A stretch of DNA of 14,523 nucleotides from Verrucomicrobia bacterium SCGC AAA164-M04 (GTDB lineage Bacteria > Verrucomicrobiota > Verrucomicrobiae > Verrucomicrobiales > Akkermansiaceae): positions 1 to 14,523 of the forward strand of contig KB912159.1 of assembly GCA_000383735.1 (NCBI GenBank), written 5' to 3'. A program made the position numbers and the translations under genes. The notes beneath the pieces are model-generated. The model did no database searches. It was not told the DNA's origin and saw nothing but the letters and a program-made list of their open reading frames with translations. Numbering within the stretch: position 1 is the first letter of the stretch; every line of letters starts with the position of its first letter. Of the stretch, positions 1-6,686 are shown in pieces.

Positions 1-111
1 CTGGCCATATCCGCTCCAAAGTTCCTGAATTACTTCTACCACCTCGAACATGGAGGATCCGGTAGCTGAAAGAATTTTTTCCTGAAAGTGGGGAGATAGA
101 GAGGGTGGCAT
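1..111 (-). CDS. 5' end of an unidentified gene leaving the left edge (possibly kinase-like phosphotransferase)
   Basis: An open frame on the minus strand starts at an ATG (109-111) and runs off the window, giving 37 residues that begin MPPSLSPHFQEKIL and end LWSGYGQ. A second in-frame Met lies at residue 21. It diverges from the methyltransferase gene at 212 across about 100 bp, a normal layout for a real gene start. The segment with LWSGYG resembles, from memory, the N-terminal part of ecdysteroid-kinase/aminoglycoside-phosphotransferase-like proteins, where it precedes the nucleotide-binding lysine. That is a weak guess from a short stretch. No catalytic motif is inside the window and no clear Shine-Dalgarno sequence is present, so both the gene and its start are tentative. 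Confidence 0.42.
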   Translation of the reverse strand, partial: MPPSLSPHFQEKILSATGSSMFEVVEVIQELWSGYGQ

Positions 112-211
112 AGGATGATCCGGAGGAAGATCGCCGGATATTCAGCTTTAGACTTGGCGAGGTCAACCTAGGGTTGCGAATCGACTGCGGAAATGTCGCG
201 GCCAAATCAAG

Positions 212-1303
212 ATGTCTATTTCTTTAATCCAAAAATTGACGGTTTCGGCTGCCCAGTGGGTTCGAAGCAAGTGTACTACTATAGGAAAGTGTTTGCGGGG
301 ATCCCCGAGACTTAAAAAATGGTTCTACCCGCCGGAAAAAAAAGTGACTCCAGCGGAGAAATACCGGGAGGTGAATGTGAACTATTTTTCCGACCTACAC
401 ACACAGGAGCGGATGTTGGCTGATAAGCAACGAATGGCTTTTTACCATGAAGCGATTAAGCGTAAAATCAAACCGGGCGATCGGGTGATTGATCTAGGAA
501 CGGGGACAGGTATTTTGGCGGCTTTTGCTTCGAGGCAAGGGGCGGGAAAAGTGTATGCGGTCGACCATTCCTCAATCATCGAGCATGCCAAGATGTTGGC
601 AGCTGAAAATGGCATTGAGAATGTAGATTTTGAAGATGTCCACAGCACGAAGTTGTATCTCGACGAACCTGTAGACGTAATCCTTCATGAACAGATCGGG
701 GACTTTCTTTTTGACGAGGCGATGGTTCCTAATGTGTGTGATTTACGTGATCGTTTACTGAGGCCAGGAGGGCTGATTTTACCAAGTGAGTTTGAATTCT
801 ACTGTGAGCCGATGATGATGCATGATGATCGTCGTGAACCTTATATTTGGGAACTCGATAATGTTTATGGTTTTGATTTTTCAAGTATGGAGCGAAGCCG
901 GCCATATGATGCGGAATACAATGGCTTGGTGAGCTGCGACCTTGGAGTGGTGAAGCACTTTCTTGGGGAGGCGGAGCCGGTTATCAAGGTTGATTTAAAT
1001 ACCGTCACTGAATCGAGCTTACCCCTTAAGATTAGCTTTTCACGAAAGGTCGTTAATCCAGGGATTCTTGATGGCTTGGTGGTTTTTATGAAGGCGAAGG
1101 TCGATGATGACTTGGAGCTGAGTTCAAGTCCCCTAGACTCAAAACGTGCGCCACATTGGGGCTTCCGGATTCTACGTTTGGATCAAGTTGATACCGAGTT
1201 GGGGGACGATCTTGAGGTGACTTTGAGGGTTAAGGACTGGGCTGACCCTGAGACTTGGCGCTGGACATGCGGGGTTTGGGGCGGTGGAGATTTGAACGAG
1301 TAG
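212..1303 (+). CDS. PRMT-like S-adenosylmethionine-dependent methyltransferase
   Basis: A 363-residue protein with the layout of protein arginine N-methyltransferases. Residues 57-81 (VNYFSDL, then MLAD and YHEAI) match the YFxxY region and helix that caps the SAM site. Motif I is VIDLGTGTG (92-100), with the post-I strand VYAVDHS (114-120). HEQIGDFLFDEA (159-170) aligns with the PRMT double-E loop and keeps both glutamates, E160 and E169, which in PRMTs hold the arginine guanidinium. PHW (314-316) fits the THW loop of the beta-barrel domain. About 45 residues precede the core and are basic, with no clear signal peptide. The ATG at 212 has only a weak ribosome site. The protein target cannot be read from the sequence; the downstream neighbours are unrelated. 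Methylation of arginine is inferred from family motifs. A SAM methyltransferase of another specificity remains possible. Confidence 0.85.
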   Translation: MSISLIQKLTVSAAQWVRSKCTTIGKCLRGSPRLKKWFYPPEKKVTPAEKYREVNVNYFSDLHTQERMLADKQRMAFYHEAIKRKIKPGDRVIDLGTGTGILAAFASRQGAGKVYAVDHSSIIEHAKMLAAENGIENVDFEDVHSTKLYLDEPVDVILHEQIGDFLFDEAMVPNVCDLRDRLLRPGGLILPSEFEFYCEPMMMHDDRREPYIWELDNVYGFDFSSMERSRPYDAEYNGLVSCDLGVVKHFLGEAEPVIKVDLNTVTESSLPLKISFSRKVVNPGILDGLVVFMKAKVDDDLELSSSPLDSKRAPHWGFRILRLDQVDTELGDDLEVTLRVKDWADPETWRWTCGVWGGGDLNE

Positions 1304-1439
1304 GCGCAGTTTTGGACTCTAAGGAATGATGCCTCGATTTTATTTGGTAGTGCAGGGACGAGGCTAGAAAATCTTTAGTTGGTAAAACTGATGTTTGGCG
1401 CTGGTTTCCGGGTTTGGCCTAGGCGACAATTTGCAGGTC

Positions 1440-1739
1440 ATGACAACTGAGGAAATTCAGGAATATATCAATCTTGCTATTAGAGGGGGATTCAAAGGTG
1501 TCAAAATGGAGTCGGGGGAGGTGATGACAAGTGAGGGTGGGGATGGTCGTTTTCTAGGTAAGGTGATGGCGACTCGGTATGGAGGATTTCCTGTAGGGAG
1601 AGATCTTTTCCTCGCAATCGGGGAGACTGACAAGAAGGTGCAGATCGTTAAGCTTGGAAAATCGGAATGCCTTTCTCCCGGAAAATCGGACTTAGATCTT
1701 TTGCTTCGGAAGGAACTTGGGATCGGATCTGAAGATTAG
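1440..1739 (+). CDS. Small hypothetical protein, 99 aa
   Basis: I do not recognise this protein. From the ATG at 1440 it has 99 residues beginning MTTEEIQEYI. The frame extends upstream to a TTG at 1395, but the ATG start gives a more natural N terminus. It is soluble-looking, with no signal peptide or membrane segment. An N-terminal helix is followed by a glycine-rich, probably beta-rich middle (VKMESGEV, FLGKVMATRYGGFPVGRD) and a C-terminal helix LDLLLRKELGIG. It lies 136 bp after the methyltransferase gene and converges on the TIM-barrel gene, whose stop is only 25 bp away. The strong + strand G bias of its codons is shared by all its neighbours. Nothing in the sequence suggests a function. 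Confidence 0.6.
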   Translation: MTTEEIQEYINLAIRGGFKGVKMESGEVMTSEGGDGRFLGKVMATRYGGFPVGRDLFLAIGETDKKVQIVKLGKSECLSPGKSDLDLLLRKELGIGSED

Positions 1740-1764
1740 GGCACCTTGTTTGAGTCGCCAAAAA

Positions 1765-2703
1765 CTATGGAAGCTTCTGCGTTTCGCGATATTTTTGCCT
1801 CCAAAGTTTCGCTGCTGGTAGGATATGCTCAGTCTTGCAGCTGGGAGAAAGCTCCCAGGTAAAAGGCATTTCGGGTTTGAAATGCTTGAGGAGATCATCG
1901 TAAGGAAGTTCTCCGGTGAAAGGGACACGGTGGTCGCGTTTTGGCCATCGGACGTCATGTAGATGGGCTCCTATAAGATAGGGAGCCATTTTTCCAAGCC
2001 ACTGATCGTGATCGAGCAGTCCTAGGTTGTGCTTTAATCCGACGTGTCCGAAGTCGTGCCAGTAGCCGATTTGCGGACAATCTTTGAAGTAGTCTTGAAG
2101 TTGAATCATTTCGACTTCATCAGGGACATCTTCATACCGCGAGCGTGATTCGATCGCGAGTTTGACGCCTGCTTTCTTGGCTGGCTCAATGAGGCGTTCG
2201 AGTGTGTCGATGGCGCGATCAAAATACTTAGGGCCATGTTTTTCCCGACGTTTCACACACTCAATTTTATCATCAGCGTATTCGCCGGTAAGTTGTTCGC
2301 CAGCGGCGAGTTTTTTAGTGAGCGCTCCGGTCCACTTTTTGTGAGGCATGGTGGCGACCGAACCCATATGTAGCACGACATAATAGGCCCCAAATTCGTG
2401 GGCCATCTCGAGAGTCTTCAGGGTTTCTCGGAAGGCCTTATCGCGTTCGTTTTTATTATCGGATGAGAACTCAAAAGCGTCGGGCGCATCGATCATCACC
2501 TCAGTGGGAGAAGGGAAATAGTTGTGCACGCCGATGCACTTAAATTTATTGGCAGCAAATGCTCTCTTAATCCCAGGAAGCTTGGCAACGGTCATGCCAT
2601 GGGATAGTTCGAGGGTGTCGAAACCCAGTTCGAGAATTTCATCAATCATCTCTTCGCCATCCGTGTGGCGCGAGTTGTTCCAGCAGGTGGAGAATGCGAG
2701 CAT
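1765..2703 (-). CDS. Sugar phosphate isomerase/epimerase-like TIM-barrel protein (AP endonuclease 2 / xylose isomerase-like fold)
   Basis: A 312-residue protein with no signal peptide. Visible metal-site motifs follow the xylose-isomerase-like barrel: IESRSRYEDVP (184-194, E185), WHDFGHVG (215-222, D217 and H220), GAHLHD (245-250, H247 and H249) and TWELSPS (282-288, E284). An earlier LHMGS (111-115) fits a barrel strand with a histidine. Family members isomerise or epimerise sugars, inositols or ketoacid sugars with a divalent metal. The true substrate cannot be read here. It is the last gene of a leftward operon, 51 bp after the sulfatase stop. This suggests, by inference only, that it acts on a monosaccharide released from a sulfated glycan. 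It converges on the small hypothetical gene ending at 1739. The ATG at 2703 is the only sensible start. Confidence 0.85.
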   Translation of the reverse strand: MLAFSTCWNNSRHTDGEEMIDEILELGFDTLELSHGMTVAKLPGIKRAFAANKFKCIGVHNYFPSPTEVMIDAPDAFEFSSDNKNERDKAFRETLKTLEMAHEFGAYYVVLHMGSVATMPHKKWTGALTKKLAAGEQLTGEYADDKIECVKRREKHGPKYFDRAIDTLERLIEPAKKAGVKLAIESRSRYEDVPDEVEMIQLQDYFKDCPQIGYWHDFGHVGLKHNLGLLDHDQWLGKMAPYLIGAHLHDVRWPKRDHRVPFTGELPYDDLLKHFKPEMPFTWELSPSCKTEHILPAAKLWRQKYRETQKLP

Positions 2704-2754
2704 ATGAACGTTAAAAAAATGGGACGCGCATCGAGAAATGGAAATTCCGTGGGG

Positions 2755-4518
2755 TTACGGCTGCTTCTCGATAATGCAGTAAAATGCTCCGGTTTCTCCT
2801 TTGGGCGAGCGGAAGATTGGCGCGATGGCATGAGATCCCTTAGTGAGTTTTGTCGTGAAAGAGATTGCGGTGTCTTTTTTGCCGATAGTTTTTTTTGCAA
2901 TTTCTTTTCCATTCAAAAGGAGTGCGGCAGTAGTGGCTTTGATTGAAACTCCTTTTGTGGTGCGAAATGCCTTCGAGGCACCTGGAACATTCTTTCCTGG
3001 AGGGAGGGGCGCGTTAATGGGGTGATTGGCTTCTTCAGGCCAGCGGAGGAGAGAGACTTTGTAAGTGCCTTCCTCAAGAACCTTGATAGCCCAGTGGCCG
3101 CTGAACTTTTGTTTGTCTCCACCCTTGGCTCCACGGATCATGCCTTGGTGCCAAGGAGGGCCGGTGTTCAGCCAGTCGTGGGCAGTCATGGTGACTTTAG
3201 GATGATTGGGGTGGCCGAGCTGGATCTCGGTTGTTTGTGCAAAGGTTGGTTCAAGGTCGGCCCACCACTCATCATAAAAGGCACGCATTTTTTCGACCTG
3301 ATTGGGATTTTCTTTTGAGATGTTCTTTTCTTGTCCTGGGTCCGTCTTGATGTCGTAGAGTTCCACGCCATTGACGAGGCGGTATCGTTGCGACATTACG
3401 GCTGATTTACGCCATTTGATAGGGTCAACCACGCGTTGTGAATCGGTGATAATCATCCGGTCAGGCCAATTGATACTCTTTTGGGAAGCGATGAGATCCT
3501 TTAGAGTCGTTCCATCAAATTTCACCTCTGCAGCGTTCTCTACCTTGCAGACATCAAGGAGTGTTGGAACAAGGTCGATGGCGTGGCAAAGAGTATCAAT
3601 TTCACGATGTTCGTTGAGCCCTGCAGCAGGCCAGTGGATGAACATTGGAACCCGGTGGCCACCCTCGTATTCGGATCCCTTTTGACCTCGCATACCTGCA
3701 TTGAAAACGTTGCGACCCGTTGCCGTTCCATTATCGGTCGTGAAAATGAAAATAGTATTTTCTTCGATGCCGAGATCAACGAGGAGTTTGCGGGTTTTGC
3801 CGACGTTATCATCGATATTGGTGATCATTCCAAAGAAGGCGGCGATCCCGGCCTTCTGATCGTTATAAAGGTCTAAGTATTTCTGAGGGCAGTGAAGAGG
3901 GCCATGGGGAGCATTTGTGGAAATGTAGGCAAGGAAAGGCTCTTTGGAATTAGCCTTCTTCTTGATGAACTCATGAGCCTTCTGAAAGAAAACGTCAGTA
4001 CAGAAGCCTTTGGCTTTTTCGATCTTGCCATTGTGAAAGTAGGCACCATCGAAGTAAGAGTTATTCCAGACATCGGGAGTTTGACCGACGCCGCCTCCGC
4101 CGTGGCGGTAAACTTCTTCAAAGCCACGGTCTTCAGGACGGTAAGGGTAGTTGTCACCGAGGTGCCATTTGCCGAACATTGCGGTGGCGTAATCTTTTTG
4201 AAAATGCTGGCCGAGGGTGACTTCATTTTCACGGATCATGGAACGACCCATAATGGTGTGCCAGACACCGGTGCGATTGGTCCAGTGGCCGCTGAGTAGG
4301 GCGGCACGGGTGGGTGAGCAAGTTGGAGCAACATGATAGTCGGTGAGCACCGTGGATTCTGAATAGAGCTTGTCTAGATTTGGGGTCTTGATGACAGGAT
4401 TACCATGACAGGCGAGATCGCCGTATCCCTGATCATCGGTGATCACAATTACGACATTAGGTCGTGATTGCCCTGAGACGAAGGCAATGAGAGAGAAGAG
4501 GAAGAGAAAGATTTTCAT
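2755..4518 (-). CDS. Secreted arylsulfatase, formylglycine-dependent (sulfatase family S1)
   Basis: A 587-residue S1-type sulfatase. Residues 1-16 form a signal peptide (hydrophobic core FLFLFSLIAFVSG, cleavage near G16/Q17), so it is exported to the periplasm or beyond. Metal ligands D28-D29 lie in ITDDQGYGD. The modification motif is C67-S-P-T-R71, followed by LSG; C67 would be oxidised to formylglycine. GKWHLG (116-121, K117 and H119), H205 in APHGPLH and D262-N263 in TTDNGT complete the active site. The final 150 or so residues (from about 430) form an extra C-terminal region seen in marine PVC arylsulfatases, probably a beta-sandwich. The enzyme hydrolyses sulfate esters, probably on a polysaccharide or glycan; the exact substrate is unknown. 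Its ATG is 2 bp after the stop of the small membrane protein gene, suggesting translational coupling. No sulfatase-maturing enzyme is in the window. Confidence 0.95.
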   Translation of the reverse strand: MKIFLFLFSLIAFVSGQSRPNVVIVITDDQGYGDLACHGNPVIKTPNLDKLYSESTVLTDYHVAPTCSPTRAALLSGHWTNRTGVWHTIMGRSMIRENEVTLGQHFQKDYATAMFGKWHLGDNYPYRPEDRGFEEVYRHGGGGVGQTPDVWNNSYFDGAYFHNGKIEKAKGFCTDVFFQKAHEFIKKKANSKEPFLAYISTNAPHGPLHCPQKYLDLYNDQKAGIAAFFGMITNIDDNVGKTRKLLVDLGIEENTIFIFTTDNGTATGRNVFNAGMRGQKGSEYEGGHRVPMFIHWPAAGLNEHREIDTLCHAIDLVPTLLDVCKVENAAEVKFDGTTLKDLIASQKSINWPDRMIITDSQRVVDPIKWRKSAVMSQRYRLVNGVELYDIKTDPGQEKNISKENPNQVEKMRAFYDEWWADLEPTFAQTTEIQLGHPNHPKVTMTAHDWLNTGPPWHQGMIRGAKGGDKQKFSGHWAIKVLEEGTYKVSLLRWPEEANHPINAPLPPGKNVPGASKAFRTTKGVSIKATTAALLLNGKEIAKKTIGKKDTAISFTTKLTKGSHAIAPIFRSPKGETGAFYCIIEKQP

Positions 4519-4520
4519 AA

Positions 4521-4763
4521 TTAGAGGGGAATGGCGATTGTGGTGATTATGACGAGAGAAAGGACACTGAGGTTTACGGGCTTTGAACAGCGGAACTGGG
4601 GAAAGATGACTTGGGTAAGTCCCTGCGTCAGTATGAAAAAGCCAATCCAGCGAACTTGAGCCATTAGTTGTTGTTCAGGCCGCATGACCAAGAGAAGTAT
4701 GAGATAGGTTAGTCCAAAAACATAGAGCCAGCGTCCATTTTTCTTTGAAGGGCTTTCTTCCAT
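4521..4763 (-). CDS. Small integral membrane protein, first gene of the sulfatase operon
   Basis: An 80-residue protein with a charged N terminus (MEESPSKKNGR) and three probable membrane segments: about 12-27, 37-54 and 63-80, the last ending at the C terminus in TTIAIPL. I recognise no family. It starts divergently from ddl across a 71-bp promoter region and its stop is 2 bp before the sulfatase ATG, so it is very likely transcribed, and perhaps translationally coupled, with the sulfatase. Small hydrophobic proteins of this kind are often poorly conserved, so its role is open. The tight spacing and good hydrophobic periodicity support a real gene. The single cysteine, in RCSK, shows no motif. 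Confidence 0.65.
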   Translation of the reverse strand: MEESPSKKNGRWLYVFGLTYLILLLVMRPEQQLMAQVRWIGFFILTQGLTQVIFPQFRCSKPVNLSVLSLVIITTIAIPL

Positions 4764-4780
4764 GGGTTAGCGCTATTCAA

Positions 4781-4814
4781 ATGTGAGATTTCAAAATTGA
4801 AAGATGTGATTTCA
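4781..4814. promoter_or_regulatory. Possible operator between the sulfatase operon and ddl
   Basis: The 71-bp divergent region contains an AT-rich element. Two near-identical boxes, ATGTGAGATTTCA (4781-4793) and ATGTGATTTCA (4804-4814), have starts 23 bp apart, about two helical turns. Between and overlapping them sits the dyad TTTCAA-AA-TTGAAA (4789-4802). The arrangement fits a repressor or activator site that could affect both directions, but no regulator gene is nearby. The ddl promoter must also lie here or inside the small membrane protein gene. Repeats this short arise easily in AT-rich DNA, so this is only suggestive. Confidence 0.35.
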
Positions 4815-4834
4815 GAAGAGAGGCTTACAGCACG

Positions 4835-5764
4835 ATGAAATTAACCGAAGAAATGTTGATTGCTGTTCTTATGGGTGGGCCTGGAGCCGAACGGGAGGTT
4901 TCCATAGCTTCTGGAAGGTCAGTGTTGAAGGCGTTGGAGGCGAAGGGATATCGGGTAGAGGCGGTCGATGTTGTCGATACTGAGCCGAAATTACCGGGGG
5001 GGACAGATTTGGCCTTCAATGTGATTCACGGAACTTTCGGGGAAGATGGTAAATTGCAGAGTTATCTCGAGGCTTTGAGAATCCGCTATACGGGAGCGGG
5101 GGTAAAGAGCAGTGAAGTGGCATTTGACAAGAATCTGAGTAAGAAGTGTTTTTTGGATTACGAGGTGCCGACTCCTGGCTCAGAAACCGTTGATTGTAGA
5201 AATGGCGCGAAGTTGCCTGAGATGGCTGTTCCTTTTGTGGTAAAACCGCCGCGTGAGGGGTCTAGCGTAGGGATTCGGGTGGTAAAAGAGCTTTCCGAGT
5301 CGATGGCGGCCATGAAGCATGCGGCTAAATTTAGCTCTGATCTGCTGGTGGAAGAGTTTGTGGAAGGTCGGGAGCTGACGGTTGGGGTCTTAAATGGTGA
5401 GGTTTTTCCGGTGGTCGAAATCGCGCCACCGGAGGGAGAATGGTACGATATGGAGACAAAATACCCTTGGTTGAGCGGGAAAGAGGTGGGTAGCAAATAT
5501 ACTTGCCCGGCCGATTTAACACCTGAAGAAACTGCAATTGTTCAGGCTGCTGCAAAAAAAGCACACGATGCGTTAGGAATTGAGGTTTACTCTCGGGTCG
5601 ATGTGTTGTTGAATTCGTTTGGTAATCCTTACGTTTTAGAAGCCAATACTATTCCCGGGATGACTGAAACCAGTTTGTTGCCAATGGGCGCGGCTGAGGC
5701 CGGTTATTCATTTGGAGATCTTTGCGTGAAGATTGCTGAAATCTCCCTAGCCGCGAGGCCTTAA
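4835..5764 (+). CDS. ddl: D-alanine--D-alanine ligase
   Basis: A 309-residue cytoplasmic ATP-grasp enzyme that joins two D-alanines for the peptidoglycan stem peptide. Family motifs appear in order: GGPGAEREVS (14-23), HGTFGEDG (65-72), the ATP-binding KPPREGSSVG (137-146), EEFVEGRELTVG (173-184), the omega-loop YDMETKY (204-210), SRVDVLL (253-259) with metal ligand D256, and EANTIPGMTETSL (269-281) with metal ligands E269 and N271. The length is normal for DdlB-type enzymes. One small oddity is EAN where most homologues have E(I/V)N. It heads a tight block with ftsQ (12 bp away) and ftsA. The upstream gene is divergent, so the wider dcw cluster (murC, murB and so on) is not attached on this side. 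The ATG at 4835 has a purine stretch GAGAGG 12 bases upstream, a rather long spacing. Confidence 0.97.
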   Translation: MKLTEEMLIAVLMGGPGAEREVSIASGRSVLKALEAKGYRVEAVDVVDTEPKLPGGTDLAFNVIHGTFGEDGKLQSYLEALRIRYTGAGVKSSEVAFDKNLSKKCFLDYEVPTPGSETVDCRNGAKLPEMAVPFVVKPPREGSSVGIRVVKELSESMAAMKHAAKFSSDLLVEEFVEGRELTVGVLNGEVFPVVEIAPPEGEWYDMETKYPWLSGKEVGSKYTCPADLTPEETAIVQAAAKKAHDALGIEVYSRVDVLLNSFGNPYVLEANTIPGMTETSLLPMGAAEAGYSFGDLCVKIAEISLAARP

Positions 5765-5776
5765 ATATCTAATCCC

Positions 5777-6670
5777 ATGTTATCCCGTCGCACTTCATCT
5801 CGGACCCGTAAATCGCGTGAGCGCATGCTCCGGCTTAGAGTGAATTCGCCGCGGATTGTTTTCTTAGACTGTTTGAAGGTTTGTTCTCGTCTTATGAAGT
5901 TGGGAATCGCGATTTTGGTTATGGTAGGGGTAGGGATTGGCCTTGGATATGGCTGGCAGAAGGTTTTTGTGGAAAATGAGGAGTTTGAGATCGCAGATGT
6001 GAAAATTTTGACGATGGAAGGGGAGAACGCTCGCTTTTTGTCGCATGATCGTTTCGTTTCGAAGACTGATATTGATTTAGAGAAAACGATTTTTGCGATT
6101 GATACCGAGAAGCTTCAGACCTCAATTGAGGCCTTGCCGGAGATCAAGACCGCAAAGGTCAGTCGGAGGCTTCCGGGGGTTCTGAAAATCGAGGTTGAGG
6201 AGCGAAGTCCGGTAGCTTGGGTTGCGTGTCGGTCGCTGAAGATAAAGGAAAGGGATCCCGTAAGTGGTCTTCTTGTCGATGAAGATGGCATTATTTTTCG
6301 CTGTGATTCCGGTGAGCTTAGTGAAATCGGGGCAAAGCTTCCTGTGGTTTTAGTAGAATCTGCGCAGCGAAGGCAGATCGAGGAGGGGCGGTTGATTGAG
6401 CATGAAGGACTGAAGTATGCTCTGGAACTGGTGAAGCGAGCCAATGAGAAGTTCCAAGGTTCCGATCGACCGGCCCGAGTCGTTGTGAAAGACGAAATCA
6501 TGCTTGAGATGAAGACTCTCAACGGTATTTTGGCAACCTTCTCCTATTACGATCAGGAGAGGCAAATTAACAATCTAGTAAAACTTGTTTCCCACGCTGA
6601 TTTGCAGGGGAAATCTCTGGCAAAAGTAAACCTTATTCCCCGTCGCTTCGTTCCGATTCACTATCGCTGA
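5777..6670 (+). CDS. ftsQ: Cell division protein FtsQ (POTRA domain, bitopic)
   Basis: A 297-residue bitopic membrane protein. A basic cytoplasmic N terminus (about 1-40, many Arg/Lys) is followed by one membrane segment at about 41-58 (IAILVMVGVGIGLGYG). A periplasmic POTRA domain at about 68-142 contains IDTEKLQTSIEALPEI and the typical exit strand RRLPGVLKIEVEERSPVAW. The FtsQ beta domain follows, with LLVDEDGIIF (165-174). FtsQ links FtsB/FtsL to the divisome. Position between ddl and ftsA, with gaps of 12 and 16 bp, is the classical dcw order and supports the name where sequence conservation is low. Internal Met17 and Met40 are alternative starts; the ATG at 5777 keeps a normal-length cytoplasmic tail. 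Confidence 0.93.
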   Translation: MLSRRTSSRTRKSRERMLRLRVNSPRIVFLDCLKVCSRLMKLGIAILVMVGVGIGLGYGWQKVFVENEEFEIADVKILTMEGENARFLSHDRFVSKTDIDLEKTIFAIDTEKLQTSIEALPEIKTAKVSRRLPGVLKIEVEERSPVAWVACRSLKIKERDPVSGLLVDEDGIIFRCDSGELSEIGAKLPVVLVESAQRRQIEEGRLIEHEGLKYALELVKRANEKFQGSDRPARVVVKDEIMLEMKTLNGILATFSYYDQERQINNLVKLVSHADLQGKSLAKVNLIPRRFVPIHYR

Positions 6671-6686
6671 AGCGTCTTTTAGATCT

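Noticed and set aside
118..139. Short dyad ATCCGG / CCGGAT in the first divergent gap
   Set aside because: Only 6 bp per arm with a 10-base loop; too short to support a site without comparison.
1331..1364. GCCTCG ... CGAGGC dyad after the methyltransferase gene
   Set aside because: Stem of 6 bp with a loop over 20 bases and no T-run, so not a convincing terminator.
3892..4299. Long open frame of 135 codons opposite the sulfatase gene
   Set aside because: It lies wholly antisense to conserved sulfatase motifs, with no recognisable domain; antisense frames of this size are common here because of codon bias.
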